Source: Moraxellaceae bacterium (GTDB lineage: Bacteria > Pseudomonadota > Gammaproteobacteria > Pseudomonadales > Moraxellaceae). From it: DNA of 64,000 bases. The stretch covers positions 61,951-125,950 of the forward strand of contig SECL01000003.1 of the NCBI GenBank assembly GCA_004173455.1, written 5' to 3'. Below the pieces are notes generated by a model. That model ran no database searches and was not told where the DNA came from. It was given only the letters and a program-made list of their open reading frames with translations. Made by a program: the position numbers and the translations under genes. Of this stretch, positions 18,486 through 26,881 are shown piece after piece (within the stretch, counting starts at the first letter, position 1; every line of letters begins with the position of its first letter).

Positions 18486-19583
18486 ATGACGACTGCAATT
18501 GCCCGCTGGTTCAGTATTGCTGCCATGAATGCGGCATTGGTTAGCCCTGCATTGGCAATGGATCATGATGATCAGGAAGCCCTGATCTCTCCTGACCAAG
18601 ATGCTGCTCAAACACATCAAACTCTGACCATTAGCGAAACTATTCAGCCTATTGTTCGCCCTGCCAATGACACCCAGATTAATGTTTATGATGATCCTTT
18701 CACCTTTAATGCGCTGAGCCGGATTACCCTCAAGCAGCTCAGGGTAGATGCCAATGCCAGCCAGCCTGATGCGGTCAAGGATCCATTTCAACCGATCAAC
18801 CGTAAGGTTTTCCAGTTTAATTCCAAAGTTGACCAGTATGTGCTGCTACCAGTGGCCAAGGCTTATAAAAATAAAATGCCGGCACCCGTACAAACCGGTA
18901 TTGGCAATTTCTTTTCCAATCTGCGCGAACCATGGAATGCGGTAAATCACCTGCTACAAGGCGATGGTTCTTCCTCCTATAAAAGTTTGGGACGTTTTAC
19001 CGTTAATACCGTGAGTAGTCTAGGGCTGGCTGATCCTGCCACCAAGCTGGGTTTTGCCGCGCAGGGTAACGAGGATTTTGGCCAGACACTGGGCAAATGG
19101 GGGGTAAAATCAGGCCCTTTCCTGATGCTGCCACTTTTAGGCCCCTCAACTTTGCGTGATGGAACTGGACGTATTTTGGATGCCTTTGGCAGGCCAGCGC
19201 ACTATCTGGATCAAAATGCTTATTATTGGGGCTTGCTTGGGGTTGAGGGTGTAGATGCCCGCGCCAAATTTATTGGGGTAGAAGATCTGGTGCAAGGCGA
19301 TCAGTATGCCCTGCTGCGTGATCTCTATTTGCAACGTCGGCAGTACCTGATTTCAGGTAACGAGCAAAATGCCAATGTAGACAACAGCTTTGGCGATGAA
19401 GACGCCAGTTTTGGTGACGACCCTGATGCGGTCGGCACTGGCAATAATGCCAGTATTGATGAAACAATGGACGAAAAGATGGATGAAGGCTTTGGTGATA
19501 GTGCGCCAGAATCTATGTCTGACTCCAGCCAACAACCTGCACCGGCTAGTAATGACCAACAGGATACGGATAGTGGATTTTAA
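18486..19583 (+). CDS. mlaA: MlaA/VacJ-family outer-membrane lipid asymmetry protein
   Basis: MlaA removes mislocalised phospholipids from the outer leaflet of the outer membrane and hands them to MlaC. The core domain (about residues 95-270) is plain: DPFQPINRKVFQFN, then the FFSNLREPWNAVNHLLQG block, GRFTVNTVSSLGLADPA, DFGQTLGKWGVKSGPFLMLPLLGPSTLRDGTGR. The N-terminus looks like an ordinary signal peptide ending PALA-MDHD, and there is no Cys for lipid attachment, whereas E. coli MlaA is a lipoprotein. An 80-residue N-terminal spacer and an 85-residue acidic Asp/Ser/Asn-rich C-terminal tail are extras. AGGA lies 11 bases before ATG 18486. The two stress-regulator genes follow directly. The other mla genes are elsewhere. 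Confidence 0.92.
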   Translation: MTTAIARWFSIAAMNAALVSPALAMDHDDQEALISPDQDAAQTHQTLTISETIQPIVRPANDTQINVYDDPFTFNALSRITLKQLRVDANASQPDAVKDPFQPINRKVFQFNSKVDQYVLLPVAKAYKNKMPAPVQTGIGNFFSNLREPWNAVNHLLQGDGSSSYKSLGRFTVNTVSSLGLADPATKLGFAAQGNEDFGQTLGKWGVKSGPFLMLPLLGPSTLRDGTGRILDAFGRPAHYLDQNAYYWGLLGVEGVDARAKFIGVEDLVQGDQYALLRDLYLQRRQYLISGNEQNANVDNSFGDEDASFGDDPDAVGTGNNASIDETMDEKMDEGFGDSAPESMSDSSQQPAPASNDQQDTDSGF

Positions 19584-19616
19584 TGCTTAATTTCAATCAA
19601 TTAGTTGTCTAGTACC

Positions 19617-20582
19617 ATGCTTGTTATTTATAAGACTGATCTTTCAGCAGAAATTGCCCAGCTACAGCGAGTATTGCCTGATTTACAGCAAATAGCGCTT
19701 GAGGCACTTGCAGGGATTGATGAAACGCTAGTGGTGTTTTCAGACGTTGAAACCTTTTTAAATCGGCAATGGAACAATCCTACGATTGTGCTGGGCAGTG
19801 CCGAACAAGGTTCCCTACTGGCCAAAGCGTGGCAAAAAGGCGCACTGGCGGGCTGGATCTGGAATGAACTGCCGGCACAGCCTGAAGAAGTCTTTAAGCA
19901 ACTGGATTTACAATACAAGCGCAATCAGGATAGCCGCGACTTACCTGCTGCTGCGCGCCTGCAACGCCGCATGTTGCCAGGTCCCATGCGTATTGATGGC
20001 TATGAGATGACCCAGTTTTTTCAACCTGCGGCTTTTTTATCAGGTGACTGGTTTGATTACTGGCAAGTAGATGATCAGCAAGTTCTGTTTTATCTGGCGG
20101 ATGTGGCAGGACATGGGGTAACCAGCAGCTTGCTCACCGCATGGATGGCTGGTTTTCATGGCCGTGCCTATAGTCCCTTGCAACTGGTGACCAAACTCAA
20201 CAACAAACTGGTCGCCCAGAATGCGGAAAAACATATCACGCTAGTGTGTGGTCTACTGGATTTTAAAACCAATGACATTGAATGGTGTAGCGCCGGTCAT
20301 TATCCACCACCCATTTTGCTGCAACCCGGACAAGAACCAGCCATTCTGACCACCAGCAGTTTGCCGCTCGGCTTGACCAGCGACCTGAAAATCCAGACAC
20401 AGCATTTGCGCATGCAACCCGGTGCACAATTAATTTTTTGTTCGGATGGCGCGCTAGAATCCTTTAAAGGCGGCTTGAATGAACAGTTTAACCAGCTCAT
20501 AAATACCTTGCAAAAAGAGGGGTTTAAGCCACCCGAGCATGTGCCGGATGATATTGCCATTTTATGTCTTGCACGCCATTAA
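19617..20582 (+). CDS. gigA: SpoIIE/PP2C-type serine phosphatase, GigA-like stress regulator
   Basis: This protein of about 321 residues has a diverged receiver-like N-terminal domain (1-110) and a PP2C/SpoIIE phosphatase domain. The latter has RLQRRMLPGPMRIDGYEM, metal-binding aspartates in SGDWFDYW and LADVAGHGV, CSAGHYPPPILL, then FCSDGALES and PDDIAILCLARH. Such RsbU-like enzymes dephosphorylate a STAS antagonist in partner-switching. The next gene encodes a STAS protein, and mlaA lies upstream, the arrangement I recall for gigA/gigB of Acinetobacter baumannii, where the pair controls stress, antibiotic tolerance and virulence. ATG 19617 gives a normal start; a TTG at 19605 is an alternative. 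Whether the receiver-like part is phosphorylated is doubtful, since the usual acidic pocket is not evident. Confidence 0.85.
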   Translation: MLVIYKTDLSAEIAQLQRVLPDLQQIALEALAGIDETLVVFSDVETFLNRQWNNPTIVLGSAEQGSLLAKAWQKGALAGWIWNELPAQPEEVFKQLDLQYKRNQDSRDLPAAARLQRRMLPGPMRIDGYEMTQFFQPAAFLSGDWFDYWQVDDQQVLFYLADVAGHGVTSSLLTAWMAGFHGRAYSPLQLVTKLNNKLVAQNAEKHITLVCGLLDFKTNDIEWCSAGHYPPPILLQPGQEPAILTTSSLPLGLTSDLKIQTQHLRMQPGAQLIFCSDGALESFKGGLNEQFNQLINTLQKEGFKPPEHVPDDIAILCLARH

Positions 20583-20627
20583 GCCCACTTATTAGTCATG
20601 CTTAAGGCGGTAATTACTGCCGCTTAC

Positions 20628-20656
20628 TTGCCGAAGTGCATGAGCTATGGGATAAT
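20628..20656 (+). promoter_or_regulatory. Candidate internal promoter for the STAS gene
   Basis: TTGCCG (20628-20633) and GATAAT (20651-20656) are exactly 17 bases apart in the 100-base gap after the phosphatase gene. Transcription would begin near 20663, shortly before the STAS start at 20681/20687. This also argues against the upstream in-frame ATG at 20636. Confidence 0.5.
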
Positions 20657-20686
20657 TATTGTTCCCCGTATGAAAATGGCATGTTT

Positions 20687-21217
20687 ATGTCAACTGGTCA
20701 TATTGAATATGCAGGCTTGGATGGCACCCACATATTCAAACTTATTGGTGAAGTCCGAGCAACTGCTTGTATCAGCCTTGATCACCTTCTTGATAAAATA
20801 GAACAGCAAACTGATATTAAAGGTGCATTGGTTGATTTAACCAAGGCCACCTTTATTGATAGTACAGTGCTGGGTATTTTGGCAAAGCTCGGTCTAAAGC
20901 TTCAGCAACGTCATGATATTCAAGCGGTCATGATTACCACCAATCCTGACATTACCACGCTGGCCAACAGTATGGGATTGGGACAGGTGTTTGTTATGCT
21001 CAACTGTCTGGCTGATGCTTGCTGTACACAGGTATTGCCGGAAGAACACGGTGATCACAGCGAAATGCTGCACACCGTACTAGAAGCCCATCGCACCCTA
21101 ATGTGTCTAAACAAAACCAATCACAATATGTTCCAACCTCTGGTAAAACAACTCGAACAAGAAGAACAACGCCAGCAGCACGCCGCACACCGGCTCTCCT
21201 CAACCCAGTATCATTAA
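20687..21217 (+). CDS. gigB: STAS-domain anti-anti-sigma factor, GigB-like
   Basis: This protein of about 176 residues has an N-terminal STAS domain (about 1-105), including GTHIFKLIGEVRATACISL and the LVDLTKATFIDSTVLGIL block. In that block the Ser of DST is the usual phospho-site of SpoIIAA/RsbV proteins. The C-terminal 70 residues are Gln/His-rich and helical. It would be the substrate of the phosphatase encoded just upstream. In A. baumannii this partner is GigB, which I recall interacting with the nitrogen PTS. I chose ATG 20687 (MSTGHIEYAG). ATG 20681 is nearly as good, while the upstream ATG 20636 overlaps a likely promoter. The kinase or anti-sigma partner is not in the window. Confidence 0.83.
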   Translation: MSTGHIEYAGLDGTHIFKLIGEVRATACISLDHLLDKIEQQTDIKGALVDLTKATFIDSTVLGILAKLGLKLQQRHDIQAVMITTNPDITTLANSMGLGQVFVMLNCLADACCTQVLPEEHGDHSEMLHTVLEAHRTLMCLNKTNHNMFQPLVKQLEQEEQRQQHAAHRLSSTQYH

Positions 21218-21229
21218 TTCTGTTAGCTC

Positions 21230-22087
21230 ATGACTGGTTCTTTCAACGATAGCCTGCCTGTTTTTGCCGTGGCGCAAATGAATTCACAGGATTCGATTGC
21301 GCACAATATGGCCACTGCAACCCAATTGATGCAGCAGGCACGTGAACAACAGGCTACATTGCTGGTGTTGCCCGAAAATTTTGCCTGCTTTGCTGCGGGA
21401 CAACAGGCCAGAACGGCCGAACGCTTTGATGACTTACAACAGCAGCTCCAGCAACTGGCTACGACATATGGCTTATGGCTGGTAGCGGGTTCCATTCCCT
21501 GTCCCTATCGACCCAATGGACAACCTGTCCCTGATCACCGTGTGCGCAGTACCAGTCTACTCATTAGTCCAGAAGGTACTACGGCTGCCCGCTATGACAA
21601 GATTCATTTATTTGATGCACAGGTTGGCGATACGACGGGCAGTTATCAGGAATCCGCCACCTTTGAACCCGGTGAAGCGATAGTGGTGGCCAATACGCCT
21701 TTTGGTTGCCTTGGCATGATGGTGTGCTATGACCTGCGCTTTCCTGAGCTGGCGCTGGCCTTGCGCAAACAGGGTGCTGATGTGCTGAGTGCGCCCTCTG
21801 CCTTTACTGAAATGACTGGTCGCCTGCATTGGCAGTTATTGTTGCGTGCCCGCGCGATGGATACCCAGTGTTATGTCTTGGGTGCTGGACAACAAGGCAC
21901 TCATGGCAGCCGAAACACTTGGGGGCATAGTGCGATCAGCAATGCCGCTGGGGAACTGGTGGCTGAATATAATGAGACTGATGCCGGAGTTATAACAGCG
22001 ACCTTTGATATAAAGGCGGTTCAACAACGGCGTGAATCCATGCCCCTGATGCAACACCGCCGCTTGGGTTTATTAAAAGATTTTTAA
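21230..22087 (+). CDS. Carbon-nitrogen hydrolase (nitrilase superfamily, Nit1-like amidase)
   Basis: This 285-residue protein has the complete Glu-Lys-Cys triad of the nitrilase superfamily: Glu in LLVLPENFACF, Lys in YDKIHLFDAQVGD and Cys in MMVCYDLRFPELALAL. The KIHLFD and VCYDLRFPE contexts match the Nit1/Nit2-like branch that hydrolyses deaminated glutathione or omega-amides, a metabolite-repair role, rather than true nitrilases. It starts 12 bases after the STAS gene without a strong ribosome site, so it is probably translated from the same message. It converges with ribE, with only seven bases between stops. Substrate assignment beyond the family is inference. Confidence 0.87.
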   Translation: MTGSFNDSLPVFAVAQMNSQDSIAHNMATATQLMQQAREQQATLLVLPENFACFAAGQQARTAERFDDLQQQLQQLATTYGLWLVAGSIPCPYRPNGQPVPDHRVRSTSLLISPEGTTAARYDKIHLFDAQVGDTTGSYQESATFEPGEAIVVANTPFGCLGMMVCYDLRFPELALALRKQGADVLSAPSAFTEMTGRLHWQLLLRARAMDTQCYVLGAGQQGTHGSRNTWGHSAISNAAGELVAEYNETDAGVITATFDIKAVQQRRESMPLMQHRRLGLLKDF

Positions 22088-22094
22088 GTTATAA

Positions 22095-22799
22095 TTAATG
22101 TTTTGCTAATTTCGGCATAAGCTCATCTGCTAAATCTATCCCCTGCTGCTGCATGATTTTTTCAAGTAACGGTGCTAAAGCTCCCAGTTTTTCATCCAGT
22201 GCATCATGAATCGTATCTACCAGTACCTGTGTACTGCGCTCAATTTCTATATTTAAGCGATCACCGGCTTTCTTTTGTGCAAAGACTGTCATACGCCGGG
22301 TTTCTGGTATCAGCCAGACCTCAAACCAGTTTTCGATTTTATTAACCTTAAACAGCGTTAAGCTGGTGCCATTAATGGCAATGTATCCTTTGGAAAAAAT
22401 GTATTTCATCCACTGCGGTGCTGCACCAATGCGATAGCAAAAGTTGTTATCGTACTGCCGAATGTCCAAAATAGTCGCGGCAAAATCAATGTGCCCGGAT
22501 AATGGGTGGCCGCCAATTTCTGCGCCTTCCTTGGCTGCCCGCTCGGCATTCAATGGTGTTCCGGCCTTATACTCACCCAGCGTGGTAATGTTCAGGCTTT
22601 GCAGCATCACATCAAAGCTGGCGGTATTGGCATCAATGATTTCGGTAACAGTGAGGCAAGTACCATCAATGGCAACGCTGGCACCTATTTGTAGATCCTG
22701 ACAAAACCCTGCCGGAAAGCCAATGATGAAGGTGCGGATGCCATCTAGATCAGTGACATTTTCAATGATGGCAACAGCCTGGATAATTCCGGTAAACAT
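22095..22799 (-). CDS. ribE: Riboflavin synthase, alpha chain
   Basis: This enzyme dismutates two 6,7-dimethyl-8-ribityllumazine molecules to riboflavin and a pyrimidine. It shows the two tandem lumazine-binding barrels: MFTGIIQAVA with ASVAIDGTCLTVTEI in the first half, and GHIDFAATI with YIAINGTSLTLFKV in the second. The N-terminal MFTGII is diagnostic. At 234 residues it is 15-20 longer than E. coli RibE, because of a helical tail after residue 205 (KLGALAPLLEKIMQQ). AGAGAA precedes ATG 22799. It is nine bases downstream of the GIY-YIG gene, so it may share its transcript. The neighbour is not a riboflavin gene. Confidence 0.95.
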   Translation of the reverse strand: MFTGIIQAVAIIENVTDLDGIRTFIIGFPAGFCQDLQIGASVAIDGTCLTVTEIIDANTASFDVMLQSLNITTLGEYKAGTPLNAERAAKEGAEIGGHPLSGHIDFAATILDIRQYDNNFCYRIGAAPQWMKYIFSKGYIAINGTSLTLFKVNKIENWFEVWLIPETRRMTVFAQKKAGDRLNIEIERSTQVLVDTIHDALDEKLGALAPLLEKIMQQQGIDLADELMPKLAKH

Positions 22800-22808
22800 G
22801 GGGTTCTC

Positions 22809-24194
22809 TTAAACTGGTTCATTCATAATATAAGCATCATACCAGCCATCTTTACCTGATAACTGCGCAACAATTTCCTTAAATTCCGTTTCTTCAATAC
22901 TGTGGCCGTATCCTAATCTCCCCTCCACTTCAAGCTGAAAATAGGTACGATCACTTTTATCAATTGTTCCAATTTCCCTGACTTCGCGATCATCAGTAAT
23001 TGCACTTTGCTCAAGTGTTTGATGTAACTCCAGCACGTATTTTCTTTGCCATGGCGTTATCACTAAATGACGCTTTCCATCCAGATTAAACTCCAAATAC
23101 AGGCTACCTTTGCCTATTTTTAATTGTTTAACCAGCAGTATCTCGTTCACGCCATCTTCCGAAATAAAGGCATAAAATAATTTTTGAGTATCTGTCAGAT
23201 CAACTTTATTGTATTTACTTAAAGGAAGTTTGGGCGGCTCATCAGTACCGTGCTGCTCATGTAGAAATTGCTGTAAATAATTCACTAATAATTTTCGACG
23301 CTCGATTTTAACCTCATGACTTAAATGTCCTTCATGGTTAAGCGTTACCGCAGACCTCCCTAACTTTTTCTTATAGAAATTTTCTAAGTTAATAATCTCA
23401 GTGTCAGTTTTATTACTAGCTACCGTCGTTAAAATGGAATATTGCATATCATCAATAGCCTTAGGATTGGCTTTAAGCAGACTAACCAATCGTTTATTGC
23501 CTCCATGCCCAGTTCTAACATATTCACTCCAGCGTCCCAGAATTCCTTTATCGCCTTTTTTGCCATAGGCTGAACCGACGTAAAGCTGCCCTGTTCTATT
23601 ATTTGAAATAAGGTAAATTCCATTAACAGATAGCATTTGATGCCATTCACGGTTGGCTTCAGGATAATTAATCATAGCTTGCAGTTGCTGATAAGTTAAC
23701 AGAACTTGATCGTAATTCAGAAACTGTTCGATTTTTCCTCTGGCACGAATTTCAACAATCGGTTTAGGATTATTGTTTAATGATTGCAGCCATTTAATTG
23801 CTGCTCCACCCCAATTAATAACAACTCGTTTTTCCAAGTCTGCAAATCCAGAAACTCGCTCTAAATGTGTATATTCCAGCTGATCAATATTTTCGCTCTC
23901 AAGCAACTTCTGAATAATGTCATTACTACTGAGATCGGCTTTAGTTGCAGGCCGATGACTTTTTACCTCATAAACAGCTTGAACGATTGTTTTATTTTTA
24001 TCATCCTTTAAGCAGGACACCACATAATCACAATTTAAATTACCGATATTCTGAATAGCCTGATACTTTTCCAGCATCTCGAGATTCTCGTCAAACAATT
24101 TGATCACTGCATCGTGTTTATTGCTATGGCGCATAATTTTGATTGATTTTGAACTATCAACGCCCGATATTTTTAAAAGATCTATTAAAGTCAC
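22809..24194 (-). CDS. GIY-YIG nuclease-family protein with extra C-terminal domain
   Basis: This is a 461-residue protein. After an N-terminal domain of about 195 residues (MTLIDLLKISGVDSSK to the PEANREWHQML segment) comes a GIY-YIG domain. NGIYLISNNRTGQLYVGSAYG gives the two motifs, then GRWSEYVRTGHGGNK with the catalytic Arg, and a Glu in INLENFYKKKLG. The known stand-alone family has this layout at about 330 residues; here some 130 more residues follow (about 330-461) with no domain I recognise. Base composition is AT-richer than in ribE and gspE on either side, and the gene breaks up two housekeeping neighbours, suggesting acquisition. No restriction or homing context is visible, so a defence, repair or selfish role is open. 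Confidence 0.8.
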   Translation of the reverse strand: MTLIDLLKISGVDSSKSIKIMRHSNKHDAVIKLFDENLEMLEKYQAIQNIGNLNCDYVVSCLKDDKNKTIVQAVYEVKSHRPATKADLSSNDIIQKLLESENIDQLEYTHLERVSGFADLEKRVVINWGGAAIKWLQSLNNNPKPIVEIRARGKIEQFLNYDQVLLTYQQLQAMINYPEANREWHQMLSVNGIYLISNNRTGQLYVGSAYGKKGDKGILGRWSEYVRTGHGGNKRLVSLLKANPKAIDDMQYSILTTVASNKTDTEIINLENFYKKKLGRSAVTLNHEGHLSHEVKIERRKLLVNYLQQFLHEQHGTDEPPKLPLSKYNKVDLTDTQKLFYAFISEDGVNEILLVKQLKIGKGSLYLEFNLDGKRHLVITPWQRKYVLELHQTLEQSAITDDREVREIGTIDKSDRTYFQLEVEGRLGYGHSIEETEFKEIVAQLSGKDGWYDAYIMNEPV

Positions 24195-24306
24195 TGAATA
24201 ACTCCTGTATTTATTAATGTTGAATGAATGATTCTTCTATAGTTATAAGTTTAATGCCAGTAAGCTGCGACAGAATCTGCCGCAGCTCAGCCGTATTTGA
24301 GTATAT

Positions 24307-25800
24307 TTACTCTTCCTGCGTGGCTCGCAACACTTCTTCCAGCGTGGTTTTACCCTGCAAGACTTTCAGCAAGCCATCATGACGAATAGATGGCGCATAG
24401 CTTCGAGCGTATGTTTCAAGTTCATGTTCGGCAGCATTGCCATGAATCAGGCGGCGCATGGCGTCATCCACAGGCACCACTTCATAAATGGCCGTACGGC
24501 CACTAAACCCAAGCTGGTTGCATTGCTCACAACCCTGCGCTACAGGAACTTTTAGCGGTGAGGTTAACTCCACCTGATTAAACAACTGCTGCTCGTAGCT
24601 GTCGGCTTCACGCCACGTATGGCAATGCTTACACAGGGTACGCACCAGTCGCTGGGCAATCACGCCAATTAAAGATGAAGACAATAAAAATGGCTCGATG
24701 CCCATGTCTTTTAAGCGCGTCACTGCACCCACCGCGGTATTGGTGTGCAAAGTAGACAAGACCAAATGACCGGTTAAGGACGCCTGTACGGCAATTTCAG
24801 CAGTTTCGATATCGCGGATTTCACCCACCATCACCACATCTGGATCTTGGCGCAACATGGCGCGTAAGGAACGGGCAAAAGTCATGTCGACCTTAGTATT
24901 GACCTGTGTCTGGCCAATGCCTTCGAGCTGGTATTCAATCGGGTCTTCAGCCGTGAGGATATTACGAGTGTTATCGTTTAGGTCGGTGAGTGCCGCGTAC
25001 AATGTGGTGGTTTTACCAGAACCAGTTGGACCAGTTACCAAAATAATGCCATGTGGCCGATGAATCAGATGGGTCAAGCGTTCGTAGTCATCTTTCATCA
25101 AACCCAGATGGGTCATATTCAGGCGGCCTACCTGTTTATCGAGTAAACGCATCACCACGCGCTCACCATGACTGGACGGCAAGGTCGATACCCGCACATC
25201 TACTTCTCGGCCAGCCAGACGCAATGAAATACGGCCATCTTGCGGAATGCGTTTTTCGGCAATATCCAGTCGTGCCATGACTTTAATACGTGATACCAGT
25301 AACGGTGCCAGTTCACGGCGCGGCTGCACAATTTCACGCAACTGGCCATCGACCCGCAGGCGCACCGACAGGCGTTTTTCAAAGGATTCAATATGAATAT
25401 CTGATGCGCCCAGCCGAATGGCTTCACTCAGCAAGGCATTAATCAGGCGAATAATCGGCGCATCGTCTTCCTGATCCATCAGGTCTTCGGTTTCTGGCAC
25501 CTGATCGGCTAGACTTAATAGGTCTGGATGGTCTTCCAAACCAGCCGCCACCTGTTGTGATTCACCGGTATCACCGGCAAATGAGGCCGCCAGCAGGCGT
25601 GAGAATTCTTCATCGGCCACGGTTTTATAAGAAGCAGCGGCACCCAGAAAACGTCGGGCTTCGGTCAGTGCCGGTAATGGCGCATTTTGCCGACGCACAA
25701 TAATGGCCTGCTCATCCTCAAACTGGAGTAGCACCCCATGGCGCTTGGCGTAACTGTAGGGAAGCTGAGCTTGACGAAGCAATTGCACGACAAAATCCAT
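24307..25800 (-). CDS. gspE: Type II secretion ATPase
   Basis: This 497-residue hexameric ATPase powers the type II secretion pseudopilus. The N-terminal domain (about 1-110) is diverged and binds GspL/GspF. Then come the ASP box region GASDIHIE, Walker A GPTGSGKT near residue 260, the aspartate box TAEDPIEYQLEGI, Walker B DPDVVMVGEIRD, the His box LSTLHTN, and the C4 zinc motif CKHC with CEQC. The zinc motif and ASP-box order fit GspE better than the type IV pilus ATPase PilB. It stands alone between a nuclease-family gene and a divergent DUF432-like gene; scattered gsp genes are the rule in Acinetobacter, unlike the single operons of Pseudomonas or Vibrio. Confidence 0.9.
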   Translation of the reverse strand: MDFVVQLLRQAQLPYSYAKRHGVLLQFEDEQAIIVRRQNAPLPALTEARRFLGAAASYKTVADEEFSRLLAASFAGDTGESQQVAAGLEDHPDLLSLADQVPETEDLMDQEDDAPIIRLINALLSEAIRLGASDIHIESFEKRLSVRLRVDGQLREIVQPRRELAPLLVSRIKVMARLDIAEKRIPQDGRISLRLAGREVDVRVSTLPSSHGERVVMRLLDKQVGRLNMTHLGLMKDDYERLTHLIHRPHGIILVTGPTGSGKTTTLYAALTDLNDNTRNILTAEDPIEYQLEGIGQTQVNTKVDMTFARSLRAMLRQDPDVVMVGEIRDIETAEIAVQASLTGHLVLSTLHTNTAVGAVTRLKDMGIEPFLLSSSLIGVIAQRLVRTLCKHCHTWREADSYEQQLFNQVELTSPLKVPVAQGCEQCNQLGFSGRTAIYEVVPVDDAMRRLIHGNAAEHELETYARSYAPSIRHDGLLKVLQGKTTLEEVLRATQEE

Positions 25801-25930
25801 TTTCTTTCAAAGGAACAATGAGTGTACTCTAAGCATCTAGCTGATTAAAGCGCCGCTATTCTTTTATTGAGCGATTTTTTAAACTACGGTTTACGCTGTT
25901 GATTAAACCCGGATTTTTGCACTACAGGCC

Positions 25931-26764
25931 ATGACTTTGATCCCTGACGTACTGCCCCACGCGACCCCACACGATCACTCACCTCTTGCACCGTGGTGGG
26001 GAGCATTAAGTTTTATGGTTGGCCAGACCCGCGTTTGGCGGCTGGGTTCCCTATACGTGCGCATTAGCCGCAATATTAATGAATGGCAACTGGAATACCA
26101 CCGTCCGCGCCACCAGAATGAAAACATGCAGGATTGGGAAATACTGGATATAGAAACAGCGTTTAGCGAGCCGACCGTGCTGGAACGCTATATGTTTGCG
26201 CATACTGGCGATGCCTTGTCACTCTATCCACGGCTGGCCGATCGTTCGGTGATTGTGAAGCCGATCAATCCAATTTTTATTCCTGCCGGTCAACAGGGAA
26301 CTTTATTTGTGAGCACGCCGTTGTGGATGGCAGGTTTTATTGGTGGCCAGCGTGAGCCATTATTTGATATTGCTATTAATCGTCCCAAGGATTCATGGTT
26401 TGGCCCAGATACCATTAAGGGTGAGCTGTGCTATGCCACGCCAGTAGAAGGGCGTACGGATTTAAGACAATTGATGCCGCGTGCCTTTCGCGCGGTCACA
26501 CCGGTGCATTTTCATAACACCAGCAGTAGCCTGCTACAACTGGATCGCATGAATTTGCCGGTGCAGGCGTTGCCGTTATTTCACTGTCAGGATAGTGGCC
26601 GCATCTGGACGTCACAAATACGGGTCGTGCATGACGCGCCCAACCGTCCACCGCGCATCCGCATTGAAAACCGTACTCCACCGCAAGCAGGACAGGTGAC
26701 TTTTATCCAGCCGCCACGCATTGGGGAAGGTGGCCTGTTTCATATGTTTGACAGTTTTTTTTAG
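25931..26764 (+). CDS. Conserved protein, DUF432-like, next to MscS channel
   Basis: This is a 277-residue soluble protein with no signal peptide or membrane segment. It is beta-rich with conserved-looking VWRLGSLYVRISRNINEW, a KPINPIFIPAGQQGTLFVSTPLWM block, RPKDSWFGPDTIKGELCYAT and a C-terminal RIENRTPPQAGQVTFIQPP. I recognise the pattern as the DUF432 group, which is often encoded beside small mechanosensitive channels; here mscS follows 117 bases downstream on the same strand. The function is unknown. A regulatory or assembly role for the channel is guilt by association only. The start ATG 25931 follows AGG (CTACAGGCC) closely. Confidence 0.6.
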   Translation: MTLIPDVLPHATPHDHSPLAPWWGALSFMVGQTRVWRLGSLYVRISRNINEWQLEYHRPRHQNENMQDWEILDIETAFSEPTVLERYMFAHTGDALSLYPRLADRSVIVKPINPIFIPAGQQGTLFVSTPLWMAGFIGGQREPLFDIAINRPKDSWFGPDTIKGELCYATPVEGRTDLRQLMPRAFRAVTPVHFHNTSSSLLQLDRMNLPVQALPLFHCQDSGRIWTSQIRVVHDAPNRPPRIRIENRTPPQAGQVTFIQPPRIGEGGLFHMFDSFF

Positions 26765-26881
26765 TCTAAGCTTTATATGCTATCAACAGGTGTTTATGCC
26801 GATTGATGCTAGATTTTGCATTGAACGGCGCACTGAATTGAAACATCACTCTCATCCCAAATTTGTTACTGGACAGGATTA

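Noticed and set aside
23991..24194. PD-(D/E)XK nuclease motif at the N-terminus of the GIY-YIG protein
   Set aside because: The E-V-K after a strand falls in the normal N-terminal domain of this family, and the spacing and context of the preceding Asp do not fit a nuclease core.
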